Source: Osmia lignaria lignaria
Lineage: Eukaryota; Arthropoda; Insecta; Hymenoptera; Megachilidae
NCBI RefSeq assembly: GCF_051020975.1
Contig: NC_135032.1
Location: 3,534,001 to 3,598,000, forward strand
Length of the DNA stretch: 64,000 bases
Direction: 5' to 3'
Shown here: one piece after another, positions 23,183 to 37,100 of the stretch
How the letters are laid out: each line of letters opens with the position of its first letter
How positions within the stretch are numbered: the first letter of the stretch is position 1
Position numbers and translations under genes: made by a program
Notes under the pieces: generated by a model
Told to the model about the DNA's origin: nothing
What the model saw: only the letters and a program-made list of their open reading frames with translations
The model's database searches: none

Positions 23183-25758
23183 AAAAAGTAGAAAACTTAA
23201 TTCTCTACAAAAAAGGTCTCTCAACATTTTACCTTAGCTCGCTTCGTTTCCGAGATATATGCAGATTTATCTCAAGGGAAGGGGCCTGACGGACATATTT
23301 CGAGATATTTCTTCTTCTTGTTGTTCTTCTTCTGCACAGCTAAACTGGAAGCGGCATTTCCAGCTCGCAATAGTGCAGAGTTATCTGAAAGAAAGGGGCC
23401 ACGGTGTTTCTGTATCTCTATTATGTTGGTGCGGCTTCGGAACTTTTAAATATCTTGATATATCTCGAAAACTACGCTTCTGATCAAAAAATATCATAGA
23501 ACATAAATTGTAGGAAACATAATTCTCTACCAAAAAGGTCTCTTAACATTTTGCCATAGCTCGCTTCGCTTCCGAGATATATGCAGATTTATCTCAAGGG
23601 AAGGGGCCTGACGGACATATTTCGAGATATTTCTTCTTCTTGTTGTTCTTCTTCTGCACAGCTAAGCTGGAAGTGGCATTTGCAGCTCGCAATAGTGCAG
23701 AGTTATCTCAAAGAAAGGGGCCACGGTGTTTCTGTATCTCTATTATGTTGGTGCGGCTTCGGAACTTTTAAATATCTTGATATATCTCGAGAACTACGCA
23801 TCTGATCAAATAATATCATAGAACATAAAAAGTAGGAAACTTAATTCTCCACAAATAAGGTCTCTTAACATTTTGCCATAGCTCGCTTCGTTTCCGAGAT
23901 ATTTGCAGATTTATCTCAAGGGAAGGGGCCTGACGGACATATTTCGAGATATTTCTTCTTCTTGTTGGTCTTCTTCTGCACAGCTAAGCTGGAAGTGGCA
24001 GTTGCAGCTCGCAATAGTGCAGAGTTATTTCAAAGAAAGGGGCCACGGTGTTTCTGTATCTCTATTATGTTGGTGCGGCTTCGGAACTTTTAAATATCTT
24101 GATATATCTCGAGAACTACGCATCTGATCAAAAAATATCATAGAACATAAAAAGTAGGAAACTTAATTCTCTACAAATAAGGTCTCTTAACATTTTGCCA
24201 TAGCTCGCTTCGTTTCCGAGATATTTGCAGATATATCTCAAGGGAAGGGGCCTGACGGACATTTTTCGAGATATTTCTTCTTCTTGTTGTTCTTCTTCTG
24301 CACAGCTAAGCTGGAAGTGGCATTTGCAGCTCGCAATAGTGCAGAGTTATCTCGAAGAAAGGGGCCACGGTGTTTCTGTATCTCTATTATGTTGGTGCGG
24401 CTTCGGAACTTTTAGATATCTTGATATATCTCGAGAACTACGCATCTGATCAAAAAATATCATAGAACATAAAAAGTAGAAAACTTAATTCTCTACAAAA
24501 AAGGTCTCTCAACATTTTACCTTAGCTCGCTTCGTTTCCGAGATATATGCTGATTTATCTCAAGGGAAGGGGCCTGACGGACATATTTCGAGATATTTCT
24601 TCTTCTTGTTGTTCTTCTTCTGCACAGCTAAACTGGAAGCGGCATTTCCAGCTCGCAATAGTGCAGAGTTATCTGAAAGAAAGGGGCCACGGTGTTTCTG
24701 TATCTCTATTATGTTGGTGCGGCTTCGGAACTTTTAAATATCTTGATATATCTCGAAAACTACGCTTCTGATCAAAAAATATCATAGAACATAAATTGTA
24801 GGAAACATAATTCTCTACCAAAAAGGTCTCTTAACATTTTGCCATGGCTCGCTTCGCTTCCGAGATATATGCAGATTTATCTCAAGGGAAGGGGCCTGAC
24901 GGACATATTTCGAGATATTTCTTCTTCTTGTTGTTCTTCTTCTGCACAGCTAAGCTGGAAGTGGCATTTGCAGCTCGCAATAGTGCAGAGTTATCTCAAA
25001 GAAAGGGGCCACGGTGTTTCTGTATCTCTATTATGTTGGTGCGGCTTCGGAACTTTTAAATATCTTGATATATCTCGAGAACTACGCATCTGATCAAATA
25101 ATATCATCGAACATAAAAAGTAGGAAACTTAATTCTCCACAAATAAGGTCTCTTAACATTTTGCCATAGCTCGCTTCGTTTCCGAGATATTTGCAGATTT
25201 ATCTCAAGGGAAGGGGCCTGACGGACATATTTCGAGATATTTCTTCTTCTTGTTGGTCTTCTTCTGCACAGCTAAGCTGGAAGTGGCAGTTGCAGCTCGC
25301 AATAGTGCAGAGTTATCTCAAAGAAAGGGGCCACGGTGTTTCTGTATCTCTATTATGTTGGTGCGGCTTCGGAACTTTTAAATATCTTGATATATCTCGA
25401 GAACTACGCATCTGATCAAAAAATATCATAGAACATAAAAAGTAGGAAACTTAATTCTCTACAAATAAGGTCTCTCAACATTTTGCCATAGCTCGCTTCG
25501 TTTCCGAGATATTTGCAGATATATCTCAAGGGAAGGGGCCTGACGGACATTTTTCGAGATATTTCTTCTTCTTGTTGTTCTTCTTTTGCACAGCTAAGCT
25601 GGAAGTGGCATTTGCAGCTCGCAATAGTGCAGAGTTATCTCGAAGAAAGGGGCCACGGTGTTTCTGTATCTCTATTATGTTGGTGCGGCTTCGGAACTTT
25701 TAGATATCTTGATATATCTCGAGAACTACGCATCTGATCAAAAAATATCATAGAACAT
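23183..25758 (+). repeat. 4-monomer higher-order unit in two copies (1288 bp each)
   Basis: Monomers at 23183-24470 recur at 24471-25758. Shared markers are AGTAGAAAAC, TTTTACCTTAGC, GAGATATATGC (which gives a true ATG), GAAGCGGCATTT, TATCTGAAAG, TTCTACCAAAAAGG, TTGTTGGTC with GGCAGTTGC, and TATCTCGAAG with TTTTAGATATC. Scattered differences, such as GCTGATT at 24549, CCATGGC at 24842, ATCATCGAAC near 25105 and TTCTTTTGC near 25581, show that copy 2 has drifted or been partly converted. Confidence 0.85.
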
Positions 25759-28012
25759 AAAAAGTAGGAAACTTAATTCTCTACAAAAAAGGTCTCTTAA
25801 CATTTTGCCATAGCTCGCTTCGTTTCCGAGATATTTGCAGATTTATATCAAGGGAAGGGGCCTGACGGACATATTTCGAGATATTTCTTCTTTTTGTTGT
25901 TCTTCTTCTGCACAGCTAAGCTGGAAGTGGCATTTGCAGCTCGCAATAGTGCAGAGTTATCTCAAAGAAAGGGGCCACGGTGTTTCTGTATCTCTATTAT
26001 GTTGGTGCGGCTTCGGAACTTTTAAATATCTCGATATATCTCGAAAACTACGCTTCTGATCAAAAAATATCATAGAACATAAATTGTAGGAAACATAATT
26101 CTCTACAAAAAACGTCTCTTAACATTTTGCCATAGCTCGCTTCGTTTCCGAGATATTTGCAGATTCAGCTCAAAGGAACTGGCCTGACGGACATATTTCG
26201 AGATATTTTTTCTTCTTGTTGTTCTTCCTCTGCACAGCTAAGCTGGAAGTGGCATCTGCAGCTCGCAATAGTGCAGAGTTATCTCAAAGAAAGGGGCCAC
26301 GGTGTTTCTGTATCTCTATTATGTTGGTGCGGCTTCGGAACTTTTAAATATCTTGATATATCTCGAGAACTACGCTTCTGATCAAAAAATATCATAGAAC
26401 GTAAATTGTAGGAAACATTATTCTCTACAAAAAAGGTCTCTTAACATTTTGCCATAGCTCGCTTCGTTTCCGAGATATTTGCAGATTCATCTCAAGGGAA
26501 GGGGTCTGACGGACATATTTCGAGATATTTCTTCTTCTTGTTGTTCTTCTTCTGCACAGCTAAGCTGGAAGTGGCATTTGCGGCTCGCACTAGTGCAGAG
26601 TTATCTCAAAGAAAGGGGCCACGGTGTTTCTGTATCTCTATTATGTTGGTGCGGCTTCGGAACTTTTAAATATCTCGATATATCTCGAAAACTACGCTTC
26701 TGATCAAAAAATATCATAGAACATAAATTGTAGGAAACATAATTCTCTATAAAAAAGGTCTCTCAACATTTTGCCATAGCTCACTTCGTTTCCGAGATAT
26801 TTGCAGATATATCTCAAGGGAAGGGGCCTGACGGACATATTTCGAGATATTTCTTCTTCTTGTTGTTCTTCTTCTGCACAGCTAAGCTGGAAGTGGCATT
26901 TACAGCTCGCAATAGTGCAGAGTTATCTCAAAGAAAGGGGCCACGGTGTTTCTGTATCTCTATTATGTTGGTGCGGCTTCGGAACTTTTAAATATCTTGA
27001 TATATCTCGAGAACTACGCATCTGATCAAAAAATATCATAGAACATGAAAAGTAGGAAACTTAATTCTCTACAAAAAAGGTCTCTTAACATTTTGCCATA
27101 GCTCGCTTCGTTTCCGAGATATTTGCAGATTTATCTCAAGGGAAGGGGCCTGACGGACATATTTCGAGATATTTCTTCTTCTTGTTGTTCTTCTTCTGCA
27201 CAGCTTAGCTGGAAGTGGCATTTGCAGCTCGCAATAGTGCAGAGTTATCTCAAAGAAAGGGGCCACGGTGTTTCTGTATCTCTATTATGTTGGTGCGGCT
27301 TCGGAACTTTTAAATATCTTGATATATCTCGAGAACTACGCGTCTGATCAAAAAATATCATAGAACATAAAAAGTAGGAAACTTAATTCTCTACAAAAAC
27401 GGTCTCTTAACATTTTGCCATAGCTCGCTTCGTTTCCGAGATATTTGCAGATATATCTCAAGGGAAGGGGCCTGACGGACATATTTCGAGATATTTCTTC
27501 TTCTTGTTGTTCTTCTTCTGCACAGCTAAGCTGGAAGTGGCATTTGCGGCTCGCACTAGTGCACAGTTATCTCAAAGAAAGGGGCCACGGTGTTTCTGTA
27601 TCTCTATTATGTTGGTGCGTCTTCGGAACTTTTAAATATCTCGATATATCTCGAAAACTACGCTTCTGATTAAAAAATATCATAGAACATAAATTGTAGG
27701 AAACATAATTCTCTACAAAAAACGTCTCTTAACATTTTGCCATAGCTCGCTTCGTTTCCGAGATATTTGCAGATTCAACTCAAAGGAACTGGCCTGACGG
27801 ACATATTTCGAGATACTTCTTCTTCTTGTTGTTCTTCCTCTGCACAGCTAAGCTGGAAGTGGCATTTGCAGCTCGCAATAGTGCAGAGTTATCTCAAAGA
27901 AAGGGGCCACGGTGTTTCTGTATCTCTATTATGTTGGTGCGGCTTCGGAACTTTTAAATATCTTGATATATCTCGAGAAGTACGCATCTGATCAAAAAAT
28001 ATCATAGAACAT
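25759..28012 (+). repeat. Seven monomers without a clear tandem duplication
   Basis: This stretch mixes several monomer types with no adjacent higher-order copy visible by eye. It contains two instances of the two-monomer module in which a CTCGAAAACTACGCTT unit precedes a TTCAGCTC unit (25759/26081 and 27369/27691). Private changes include TTTATATCAAG near 25846, CTTTTTG near 25890, GGCATCTGC near 26252, GTGCACAG near 27561 and GTGCGTC near 27615. Higher private variation suggests it has been homogenised less recently than its neighbours. Confidence 0.6.
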
Positions 28013-31000
28013 AGAAAGTAGGAAACTTAATTCTCTACAAAAAAGGTCTCTTAACATTATGCCATAGCTCGCTTCGTTTCCGAGATATTTGCTGATTTAT
28101 CTCAAGGGAAGGGGCCTGACGGACATATTTCGAGATATTTCTTCTTCTTGTTGTTCTTCTTCTGCACAGCTAAGCTGGAAGTGGCATTTGCGGCTCGCAC
28201 TAGTGCAGAGTTATCTGAAAGAAAGGGGCCACGGTGTTTCTGCATCTCTATTATGTTGGTGCGGCTTCGGAACTTTTAAATATCTTGATATATCTCGAGA
28301 ACTACGCTTCTGATCAAAAAATATCATAGAACGTAAATTGTAGGAAACATTATTCTCTACAAAAAAGGTCTCTTAACATTTTGCCATAGCTCGCTTCGTT
28401 TCCGAGATATTTGCAGATTCATCTCAAGGGAAGGGGTCTGACGGACATATTTCGAGATATTTCTTCTTCTTGTTGTTCTTCTTCTGCACAGCTAAGCTGG
28501 AAGTGGCATTTGCGGCTCGCACTAGTGCAGAGTTATCTCAAAGAAAGGGGCCACGGTGTTTCTGTATCTCTATTATGTGGGTGCGGCTTCGGAACTTTTA
28601 AATATCTTGATATATCTCGAGAACTACGCATCTGATCAAAAAATATCATAGAACATAAAAAGTAGGAAACTTAATTCTCTACAAATAAAGTCTCTTAACA
28701 TTTTGCCTTAGCTCGCTTCGTTTCCGAGATATTTGAAGATTTATCTCAAGGGAAGGGGCCTGAGGGACATATTTGGAGATATTTCTTCTTCTTGTTGTTC
28801 TTCTTCTGCACAGCTAAGCTGGAAGTGGCATTTGCGGCCCGCACTAGTGCAGAGTTATCTCAAAGAAAGGGGCCACGGTGTTTCTGTATCTCTATTATGT
28901 TGGTGCGGCTTCGGAACTTTTAAATATCTTGATATATCTCGAGAACTACGCATCTGATCAAAAAATATCATAGAACATAAAAAGTAGGAAACTTAATTCT
29001 CTACAAATAAGGTCTCTTAACATTTTGCCATAGCTCGCTTCGTTTCCGAGATATTTGCAGATTTATCTCAAGGGAAGGGGCCTGACGGACATATTTCGAG
29101 ATATATCTTCTTCTTGTTGTTCTTCTTCTGCACAGCTAAACTGGAAGTGGCATTTCCAGCTCGCAATAGTGCAGAGTTATCTCAAAGAGAGGGGCCACGG
29201 TGTTTCTGTATCTCTATTATGTTGGTGCGGCTTCGGAACTTTTAAATATCTTGATATATCTCGAAAACTACGCATCTGCTCAAAAAATATCATAGAAGAT
29301 TAAAAGTAGGAAACTTAATTCTCTACAAAAAAGGTCTCTTAACATTTTGCCATAGCTCGCTTCGTTTCCGAGATATTTGCAGATTTATCTCAAGGGAAGG
29401 GGCCTGACGGACATATTTCGAGATATTTCTTCTTCTTGTTGTTCTTCCTCTGCACAGCTAAGCTGGAAGTGGCAATTGCGGCTCGCACTAGTGCAGAGTT
29501 ATCTCAAAGAAAGGGGCCACGGTGTTTCTGTATCTCTATTATGTTGGTGCGGCTTCGGAACTTTTAAATATCTTGATATATCTCGAGAACTACGCATCTG
29601 ATCAAAAAATATCATAGAACATAAAAAGTAGGAAACTTAATTCTCTACAAAAAAGGTCTCTTAACATTATGCCATAGCTCGCTTCGTTTCCGAGATATTT
29701 GCTGATTTATCTCAAGGGAAGGGGCCTGACGGACATATTTCGAGATATTTCTTCTTCTTGTTGTTCTTCTTCTGCACAGCTAAGCTGGAAGTGGCATTTG
29801 CGGCTCGCACTAGTGCAGAGTTATCTGAAAGAAAGGGGCCACGGTGTTTCTGCATCTCTATTATGTTGGTGCGGCTTCGGAACTTTTAAATATCTTGATA
29901 TATCTCGAGAACTACGCTTCTGATCAAAAAATATCATAGACCGTAAATTGTAGGAAACATTATTCTCTACAAAAAAGGTCTCTTAACATTTTGCCATAGC
30001 TCGCTTCGTTTCCGAGATATTTGCAGATTCATCTCAAGGGAAGGGGTCTGACGGACATATTTCGAGATATTTCTTCTTCTTGTTGTTCTTCTTCTGCACA
30101 GCTAAGCTGGAAGTGGCATTTGCGGCTCGCACTAGTGCAGAGTTATCTCAAAGAAAGGGGCCACGGTGTTTCTGTATCTCTATTATGTGGGTGCGGCTTC
30201 GGAACTTTTAAATATCTTGATATATCTCGAGAACTACGCATCTGATCAAAAAATATCATAGAACATAAAAAGTAGGAAACTTAATTCTCTACAAATAAAG
30301 TCTCTTAACATTTTGCCTTAGCTCGCTTCGTTTCCGAGATATTTGAAGATTTATCTCAAGGGAAGGGGCCTGAGGGACATATTTGGAGATATTTCTTCTT
30401 CTTGTTGTTCTTCTTCTGCACAGCTAAGCTGGAAGTGGCATTTGCGGCCCGCACTAGTGCAGAGTTATCTCAAAGAAAGGGGCCACGGTGTTTCTGTATC
30501 TCTATTATGTTGGTGCGGCTTCGGAACTTTTAAATATCTTGATATATCTCGAGAACTACGCATCTGATCAAAAAATATCATAGAACATAAAAAGTAGGAA
30601 ACTTAATTCTCTACAAATAAGGTCTCTTAACATTTTGCCATAGCTCGCTTCGTTTCCGAGATATTTGCAGATTTATCTCAAGGGAAGGGGCCTGACGGAC
30701 ATATTTCGAGATATATCTTCTTCTTGTTGTTCTTCTTCTGCACAGCTAAACTGGAAGTGGCATTTCCAGCTCGCAATAGTGCAGAGTTATCTCAAAGAGA
30801 GGGGCCACGGTGTTTCTGTATCTCTATTATGTTGGTGCGGCTTCGGAACTTTTAAATATCTTGATATATCTCGAAAACTACGCATCTGCTCAAAAAATAT
30901 CATAGAAGATTAAAAGTAGGAAACTTAATTCTCTACAAAAAAGGTCTCTTAACATTTTGCCATAGCTCGCTTCGTTTCCGAGATATTTGCAGATTTATCT

Positions 31001-31232
31001 CAAGGGAAGGGGCCTGACGGACATATTTCGAGATATTTCTTCTTCTTGTTGTTCTTCCTCTGCACAGCTAAGCTGGAAGTGGCAATTGCGGCTCGCACTA
31101 GTGCAGAGTTATCTCAAAGAAAGGGGCCACGGTGTTTCTGTATCTCTATTATGTTGGTGCGGCTTCGGAACTTTTAAATATCTTGATATATCTCGAGAAC
31201 TACGCATCTGATCAAAAAATATCATACAACAT
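28013..31232 (+). repeat. 5-monomer higher-order unit in two copies (1610 bp each)
   Basis: Monomers at 28013-29622 recur at 29623-31232. Shared private markers are ACATTATGCC, TTTGCTGATTT, TTCTGCATCTC, ATGTGGGTGC, TTTGAAGATTT with GAGGGACATATTTGGAG, GCGGCCCGCAC, GAGATATATCTTC, ATCTGCTCAAA with AGAAGATTAAAAG, and GGCAATTGCGGC. One difference is GAACGT versus GACCGT near 28332/29942. The copies are otherwise the same wherever I compared them. Confidence 0.88.
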
Positions 31233-31435
31233 AAAAAGTAGGAAACTTAATTCTCTACAAAAAAGGTCTCTTAACATTTTGCCATAGCTCGCTTGGTTTC
31301 CGAGATACTTGCAGATTTATCTCAAGGGGACGGGCCTGACGGACATATTTCGAGATATTTCTTCTTCTTGTTGTCCTTCTTCTGCACAGCTAAGCTGGAA
31401 GTGGCATTTGCGGCTCGCACTAGTGCAGAGTTATC

Positions 31436-31444
31436 TCAAAAAAG
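31436..31444 (+). other. One-base deletion after TATCTC, first of a pair
   Basis: TCTCAAAGAAAGGGG reads TCTCAAAAAAGGGG here, giving a 321-bp monomer. The same change is found at 32079-32087, 643 bp downstream, with the shared neighbours GCTTGGTTTC and TTGTCCTTC. Confidence 0.85.
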
Positions 31445-32078
31445 GGGCCACGGTGTTTCTGTATCTCTATTATGTTGGTGCGGCTTCGGAACTTTTAAAT
31501 ATCTTGATATATCTCGAGAACTACGCATCTGATCAAAAAATATCATAGAACATAAAAAGTAGGAAACTTAATTCTCTACAAAAAAGGTCTCTCAACATTT
31601 TGCCATAGCTCGCTTCGTTTCCGAGATATTTGCAGATTTGTCTCAAGGAAAGGGGCCTGACGGACATATTTCGAGATATTTCTTCTTCTTGTTGTTCTTC
31701 TTCTGCACAGCTAAGCTGGAAGTGGCATTTGCGGCTCGCACTAGTGCAGAGTTATCTCGAAGAAAGGGGCCACGGTGTTTCTGTATCTCTATTATGTTGG
31801 TGCGGCTTCGGAACTTTTAAATATCTTGATATATCTCGAGAACTACGCATCTGATCAAAAAATATCATACAACATAAAAAGTAGGAAACTTAATTCTCTA
31901 CAAAAAAGGTCTCTTAACATTTTGCCATAGCTCGCTTGGTTTCCGAGATACTTGCAGATTTATCTCAAGGGGAGGGGCCTGACGGACATATTTCGAGATA
32001 TTTCTTCTTCTTGTTGTCCTTCTTCTGCACAGCTAAGCTGGAAGTGGCATTTGCGGCTCGCACTAGTGCAGAGTTATC

Positions 32079-32087
32079 TCAAAAAAG
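32079..32087 (+). other. One-base deletion after TATCTC, second of a pair
   Basis: This matches 31436-31444. After this point the monomer register is four bases short of a perfect 322-bp ladder from base 1, and it stays so to the window end. Confidence 0.85.
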
Positions 32088-33484
32088 GGGCCACGGTGTT
32101 TCTGTATCTCTATTATGTTGGTGCGGCTTCGGAACTTTTAAATATCTCGATATATCTCGAAAACTACGCTTCTGATCAAAAAATATCATAGAACATAAAT
32201 TGTAGGAAACATAATTCTCTACAAAAAACGTCTCTTAACATTTTGCCATAGCTCGCTTCGTTTCCGAGATATTTGCAGATTCAGCTCAAAGGAACGGGCC
32301 TGACGGACATATTTCGAGATATTTCTTCTTCTTGTTGTTCTTCCTCTGCACAGCTAAGCTGGAAGTGGCATTTGCAGCTCGCAATAGTGCAGAGTAATCT
32401 CAAAGAAAGGGGCCACGGTGTTTCTGTATCTCTATTATGTTGGTGCGGCTTCGGAACTTTTAAATATCTTGATATATCTCGAGAACTACGCATCTGATCA
32501 AAAAATACCATAGAACATAAAAAGTAGGAAACTTAATTCTCTACAAAAAAGGTCTCTCAACATTTTGCCATAGCTCGCTTCGTTTCCGAGATATTTGCAG
32601 ATTTGTCTCAAGGGAAGGGGCCTGACGGACATATTTCGAGATATTTCTTCTTCTTGTTGTTCTTCTTCTGCACAGCTAAGCTGGAAGTGGCATTTGCGGC
32701 TCGCACTAGTGCAGAGTTATCTCGAAGAAAGGGGCCACGGTGTTTCTGTATCTCTATTATGTTGGTGCGGCTTCGGAACTTTTAAATATCTTGATATATC
32801 TCGAGAACTACGCATCTGATCAAAAAATATCATAGAACATAAAAAGTAGGAAACTTAATTCTCTACAAAAAAGGTCTCTTAACATTTTGCCAGAGCTCGC
32901 TTCGTTTCCGAGATATTTGCAGATTTATCTCAAGGGAAGGGGCCTGACGGACATATTTCGAGATATTTCTTCTTCTTGTTGTTCTTCCTCTGCACAGCTA
33001 AGCTGGAAGTGGCATTTGCAGCTCGCAATAGTGCAGAGTAATCTCAAAGAAAGGGGCCACGGTGTTTCTGTATCTCTATTATGTTGGTGCGGCTTCGGAA
33101 CTTTTAAATATCTTGATATATCTCGAGAACTACGCATCTGATCAAAAAATATCATAGAACATAAAAAGTAGGAAACTTAATTCTCTACAAAAAAGGTCCC
33201 TTAACATTTTGCCATAGCTCGCTTCGTTTCCGAGATATTTGCAGATTTATCTCAAGGGAAGGGGCCTGACGGACATATTTCGAGATATTTCTTCTTCTTG
33301 TTGTTCTTCTTCTGCACAGCTAAGCTGGAAGTGGCATTTGCGGCTCGCACTAGTGCAGAGTTATCTCGAAGAAAGGGGCCACGGTGTTTCTGTATCTCTA
33401 TTATGTTGGTGCGGCTTCGGAACTTTTAAATATCTCGATATATCTCGAAAACTACGCTTCTGATCAAAAAATATCATAGAACAT

Positions 33485-34128
33485 AAATTGTAGGAAACAT
33501 AATTCTGTACAAAAAACGTCTCCTAACATTTTGCCATAGCTCGCTTCGTTTCCGAGATATGTGCAGATTCAGCTCAAAGGAACGGGCCTGACGGACATAT
33601 TTCGAGATACTTCTTCTTCTTGTTGTTCTTCCTCTGCACAGCTAAGCTGGAAGTGGCATTTGCAGCTCGCAATAGTGCAGAGTTATCTCAAAGAAAGGGG
33701 CCAAGGTGTTTCTGTATCTCTATTATGTTGGTGCGGCTTCGGAACTTTTAAATATCTTGATATATCTCGAGAACTACGCATCTGATCAAAAAATACCATA
33801 GAACATAAAAAGTAGGAAACTTAATTCTCTACAAAAAAGGTCTCTTAACATTTTGCCATAGCTCGCTTCGTTTCCGAGATATTTGCAGATTTATCTCAAG
33901 GGAAGGGGCCTGACGGACATATTTCGAGATATTTCTTCTTCTTGTTGTCCTTCTTCTGCACAGCTAAGCTGGAAGTGGCATTTGCAGCTCGCAATAGTGC
34001 AGAGTTATCTCAAAGAAAGGGGCCACGGTGTTTCTGTATCTCTATTATGTTGGTGCGGCTTCGGAACTTTTAAATATCTTGATATATCTCGAGAACTACG
34101 CATCTGATCAAAAAATATCATAGAACAT
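33485..34128 (+). repeat. Two-monomer segment re-used 27 kb downstream
   Basis: The pair consists of a TTCAGCTC unit with GATATGTGCAG and GATACTTCTTC, then a TTGTCCTTC unit with GCAGCTCGCAATAG. It is followed by a GAGTAATCTC unit. The same order is found at 60533-61176, offset 27048 bp (84 x 322). Small differences exist: CCAAGG for CCACGG near 33702, ACCATAG near 33795 for ATCATAC near 60844, and TTTCCAAG near 60922. The match shows that variant order can survive over long distances while the DNA in between was rebuilt. Confidence 0.65.
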
Positions 34129-37100
34129 AAAAAGTAGGAAACTTAATTCTCTACAAAAAAGGTCTCTTAACATTTTGCCATAGCTCGCTTCGTTTCCGAG
34201 ATATTTGCAGATTTATCTCAAGGGAAGGGGCCTGACGGACATATTTCGAGATATTTCTTCTTCTTGTTGTTCTTCCTCTGCACAGCTAAGCTGGAAGTGG
34301 CATTTGCAGCTCGCAATAGTGCAGAGTAATCTCAAAGAAAGGGGCCACGGTGTTTCTGTATCTCTATTATGTTGGTGCGGCTTCGGAACTTTTAAATATC
34401 TTGATATATCTCGAGAACTACGCATCTGATCAAAAAATATCATAGAACACAAAAAGTAGGAAACTTAATTCTCTACAAAAAACGTCTCTTAACATTTTGC
34501 CATAGCTCGCTTCGTTTCCGAGATATTTGCAGATTTATCTCAAGGGAAGGGGCCTGACGGACATATTTCGAGATATTTCTTCTTCTTGTTGTTCTTCTTC
34601 TGCACAGCTAAGTTGGAAGTGGCATTTGCGGCTCGCACTAGTGCAGAGTTATCTCAAAGAAAGGGGCCACGGTGTTTCTGTATCTCTATTATGTTGGTGC
34701 GGCTTCGGAACTTTTAAATATCTTGATATATCTCGAGAACTACGCATCTGATCAAAAAATATCATAGAACATAAAAAGTAGGAAACTTAATGCTCTACAA
34801 AAAAGGTCTCTTTACATTTTGCCATAGCTCGCTTCGTTTCCGAGATATTTGCAGATTTATCTCAAGGGAAGGGGCCTGACGGACATATTTCGAGATATTT
34901 CTTCTTCCTGTTGTTCTTCTTCTGCACAGCTAAGCTGGAAGTGGCATTTGCGGCTCGCACTAGTGCAGAGTTATCTCAAAGAAAGGGGCCACGGTGTTTC
35001 TGTATCTCTATTATGTTGGTGCGGCTTCGGAACTTTTAAATATCTTGATATATCTCGAGAACTACGCATCTGATCAAAAAATATCATAGAACATAAATAG
35101 TAGGAAACTTAATTCTCTACAAAAAAGGTCCCTCAACATTTTGCCATAGCTCGCTTCGTTTCCGAGATATTTGCACATTTATCTCAAGGGAAGCGGCCTA
35201 ACGGACATATTTCGAGATATTTCTTCTTCTTGTTGTTCTTCTTCTGCACAGCTAAGCTGGAAGTGGCATTTGCGGCTCGCACTAGTGCAGAGTTATCTCG
35301 AAGAAAGGGGCCACGGTGTTTCTGTATCTCTATTATGTTGGTGCGGCTTCGGAACTTTTAAATATCTTGATATATCTCGAGAACTACGCATCTGATCAAA
35401 AAATATCATAGAACATAAAAAGTAGGAAACTTAATTCTCTACAAAAAAGTTCTCTTAAGATTTTGCCATAGCTCGCTTCGTTTCCGAGATATTTGCCGAT
35501 TTATCTCAAGGGAAGGGGCCTGACGGACATATTTCGAGATATTTCTTCTTCTTGTTGTTCTTCTTCTGCACAGCTAAGCTGGAAGTGGCATTTGCGGCTC
35601 GCACTAGTGCAGAGTTATCTCGAAGAAAGGGGCCACGGTGTTTCTGTATCTCTATTATGTTGGTGCGGTTTCGGAACTTTTAAATATCTTGATATATCTC
35701 GAGAACTACGCATCTGATCAAAAAATATCATAGAACATAAAAAGTAGGAAACTTAATTCTCTACAAAAAAGGTCTCTTAACATTTTGCCATAGCTCGCTT
35801 CGTTTCCGAGATAGTTGCAGATTTATCTCAAGGGAAGGGGCCTGACGGACATATTTCGAGATATTTCTTCTTCTTGTTGTTCTTCTTCTGCACAGCTAAG
35901 CTGGAAGTGGCATTTGCGGCTCGCACTAGTGCAGAGTTATCTCAAAGAAAGGGGCCACGGTGTTTCTGTATCTCTATTATGTTGGTGCGGCTTCGGAACT
36001 TTTAAATATCTTGATATATCTCGAGAACTACGCATCTGATCAAAAAATATCATAGAACATAAAAAGTAGGAAACTTAATTCTCTACAAAAAAGGTCTCTT
36101 AACATTTTGCCATAGCTCGCTTCGTTTCCGAGATATTTGCAGATTTATCTCAAGGGAAGGGGCCTGACGGACATATTTCGAGATATTTCTTCTTCTTGTT
36201 GTTCTTCCTCTGCACAGCTAAGCTGGAAGTGGCATTTGCAGCTCGCAATAGTGCAGAGTAATCTCAAAGAAAGGGGCCACGGTGTTTCTGTATCTCTATT
36301 ATGTTGGTGCGGCTTCGGAACTTTTAAATATCTTGATATATCTCGAGAACTACGCATCTGATCAAAAAATATCATAGAACACAAAAAGTAGGAAACTTAA
36401 TTCTCTACAAAAAAGGTCTCTTAACATTTTGCCATAGCTCGCTTCGTTTCCGAGATATTTGCAGATTTATCTCAAGGGAAGGGGCCTGACGGACATATTT
36501 CGAGATATTTCTTCTTCTTGTTGTTCTTCTTCTGCACAGCTAAGTTGGAAGTGGCATTTGCGGCTCGCACTAGTGCAGAGTTATCTCAAAGAAAGGGGCC
36601 ACGGTGTTTCTGTATCTCTATTATGTTGGTGCGGCTTCGGAACTTTTAAATATCTTGATATATCTCGAGAACTACGCATCTGATCAAAAAATATCATAGA
36701 ACATAAAAAGTAGGAAACTTAATTCTCTACAAAAAAGGTCTGTTTACATTTTGCCATAGCTCGCTTCGTTTCCGAGATATTTGCAGATTTATCTCAAGGG
36801 AAGGGGCCTGACGGACATATTTCGAGATATTTCTTCTTCCTGTTGTTCTTCTTCTGCACAGCTAAGCTGGAAGTGGCATTTGCGGCTCGCACTAGTGCAG
36901 AGTTATCTCAAAGAAAGGGGCCACGGTGTTTCTGTATCTCTATTATGTTGGTGCGGCTTCGGAACTTTTAAATATCTTGATATATCTCGAGAACTACGCA
37001 TCTGATCAAAAAATATCATAGAACATAAATAGTAGGAAACTTAATTCTCTACAAAAAAGGTCCCTCAACATTTTGCCATAGCTCGCTTCGTTTCCGAGAT

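Larger units (their letters stand above)
31233..33484 (+). repeat. Stacked dimer duplications, two of them carrying a one-base deletion
   Basis: The monomers at 31233 and 31876 share GCTTGGTTTC, GATACTTGCAG, TTGTCCTTC and a deletion that turns TCTCAAAGAAAGG into TCTCAAAAAAGG, so they are 643 bp apart. Those at 31554 and 32519 share GATTTGTCTC and TATCTCGAAG. Directly after, the dimers 32197-32840 and 32841-33484 repeat a GAGTAATCTC unit followed by a TATCTCGAAG unit at 644 bp. This is the region with the shortest higher-order period in the window. Confidence 0.78.

Noticed and set aside
32281..32511. Minus-strand frames of about 76 codons
   Set aside because: They exist only where TTATCTC is TAATCTC or ATATCTC and are the complement of the same satellite unit. 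No independent evidence of coding was found.
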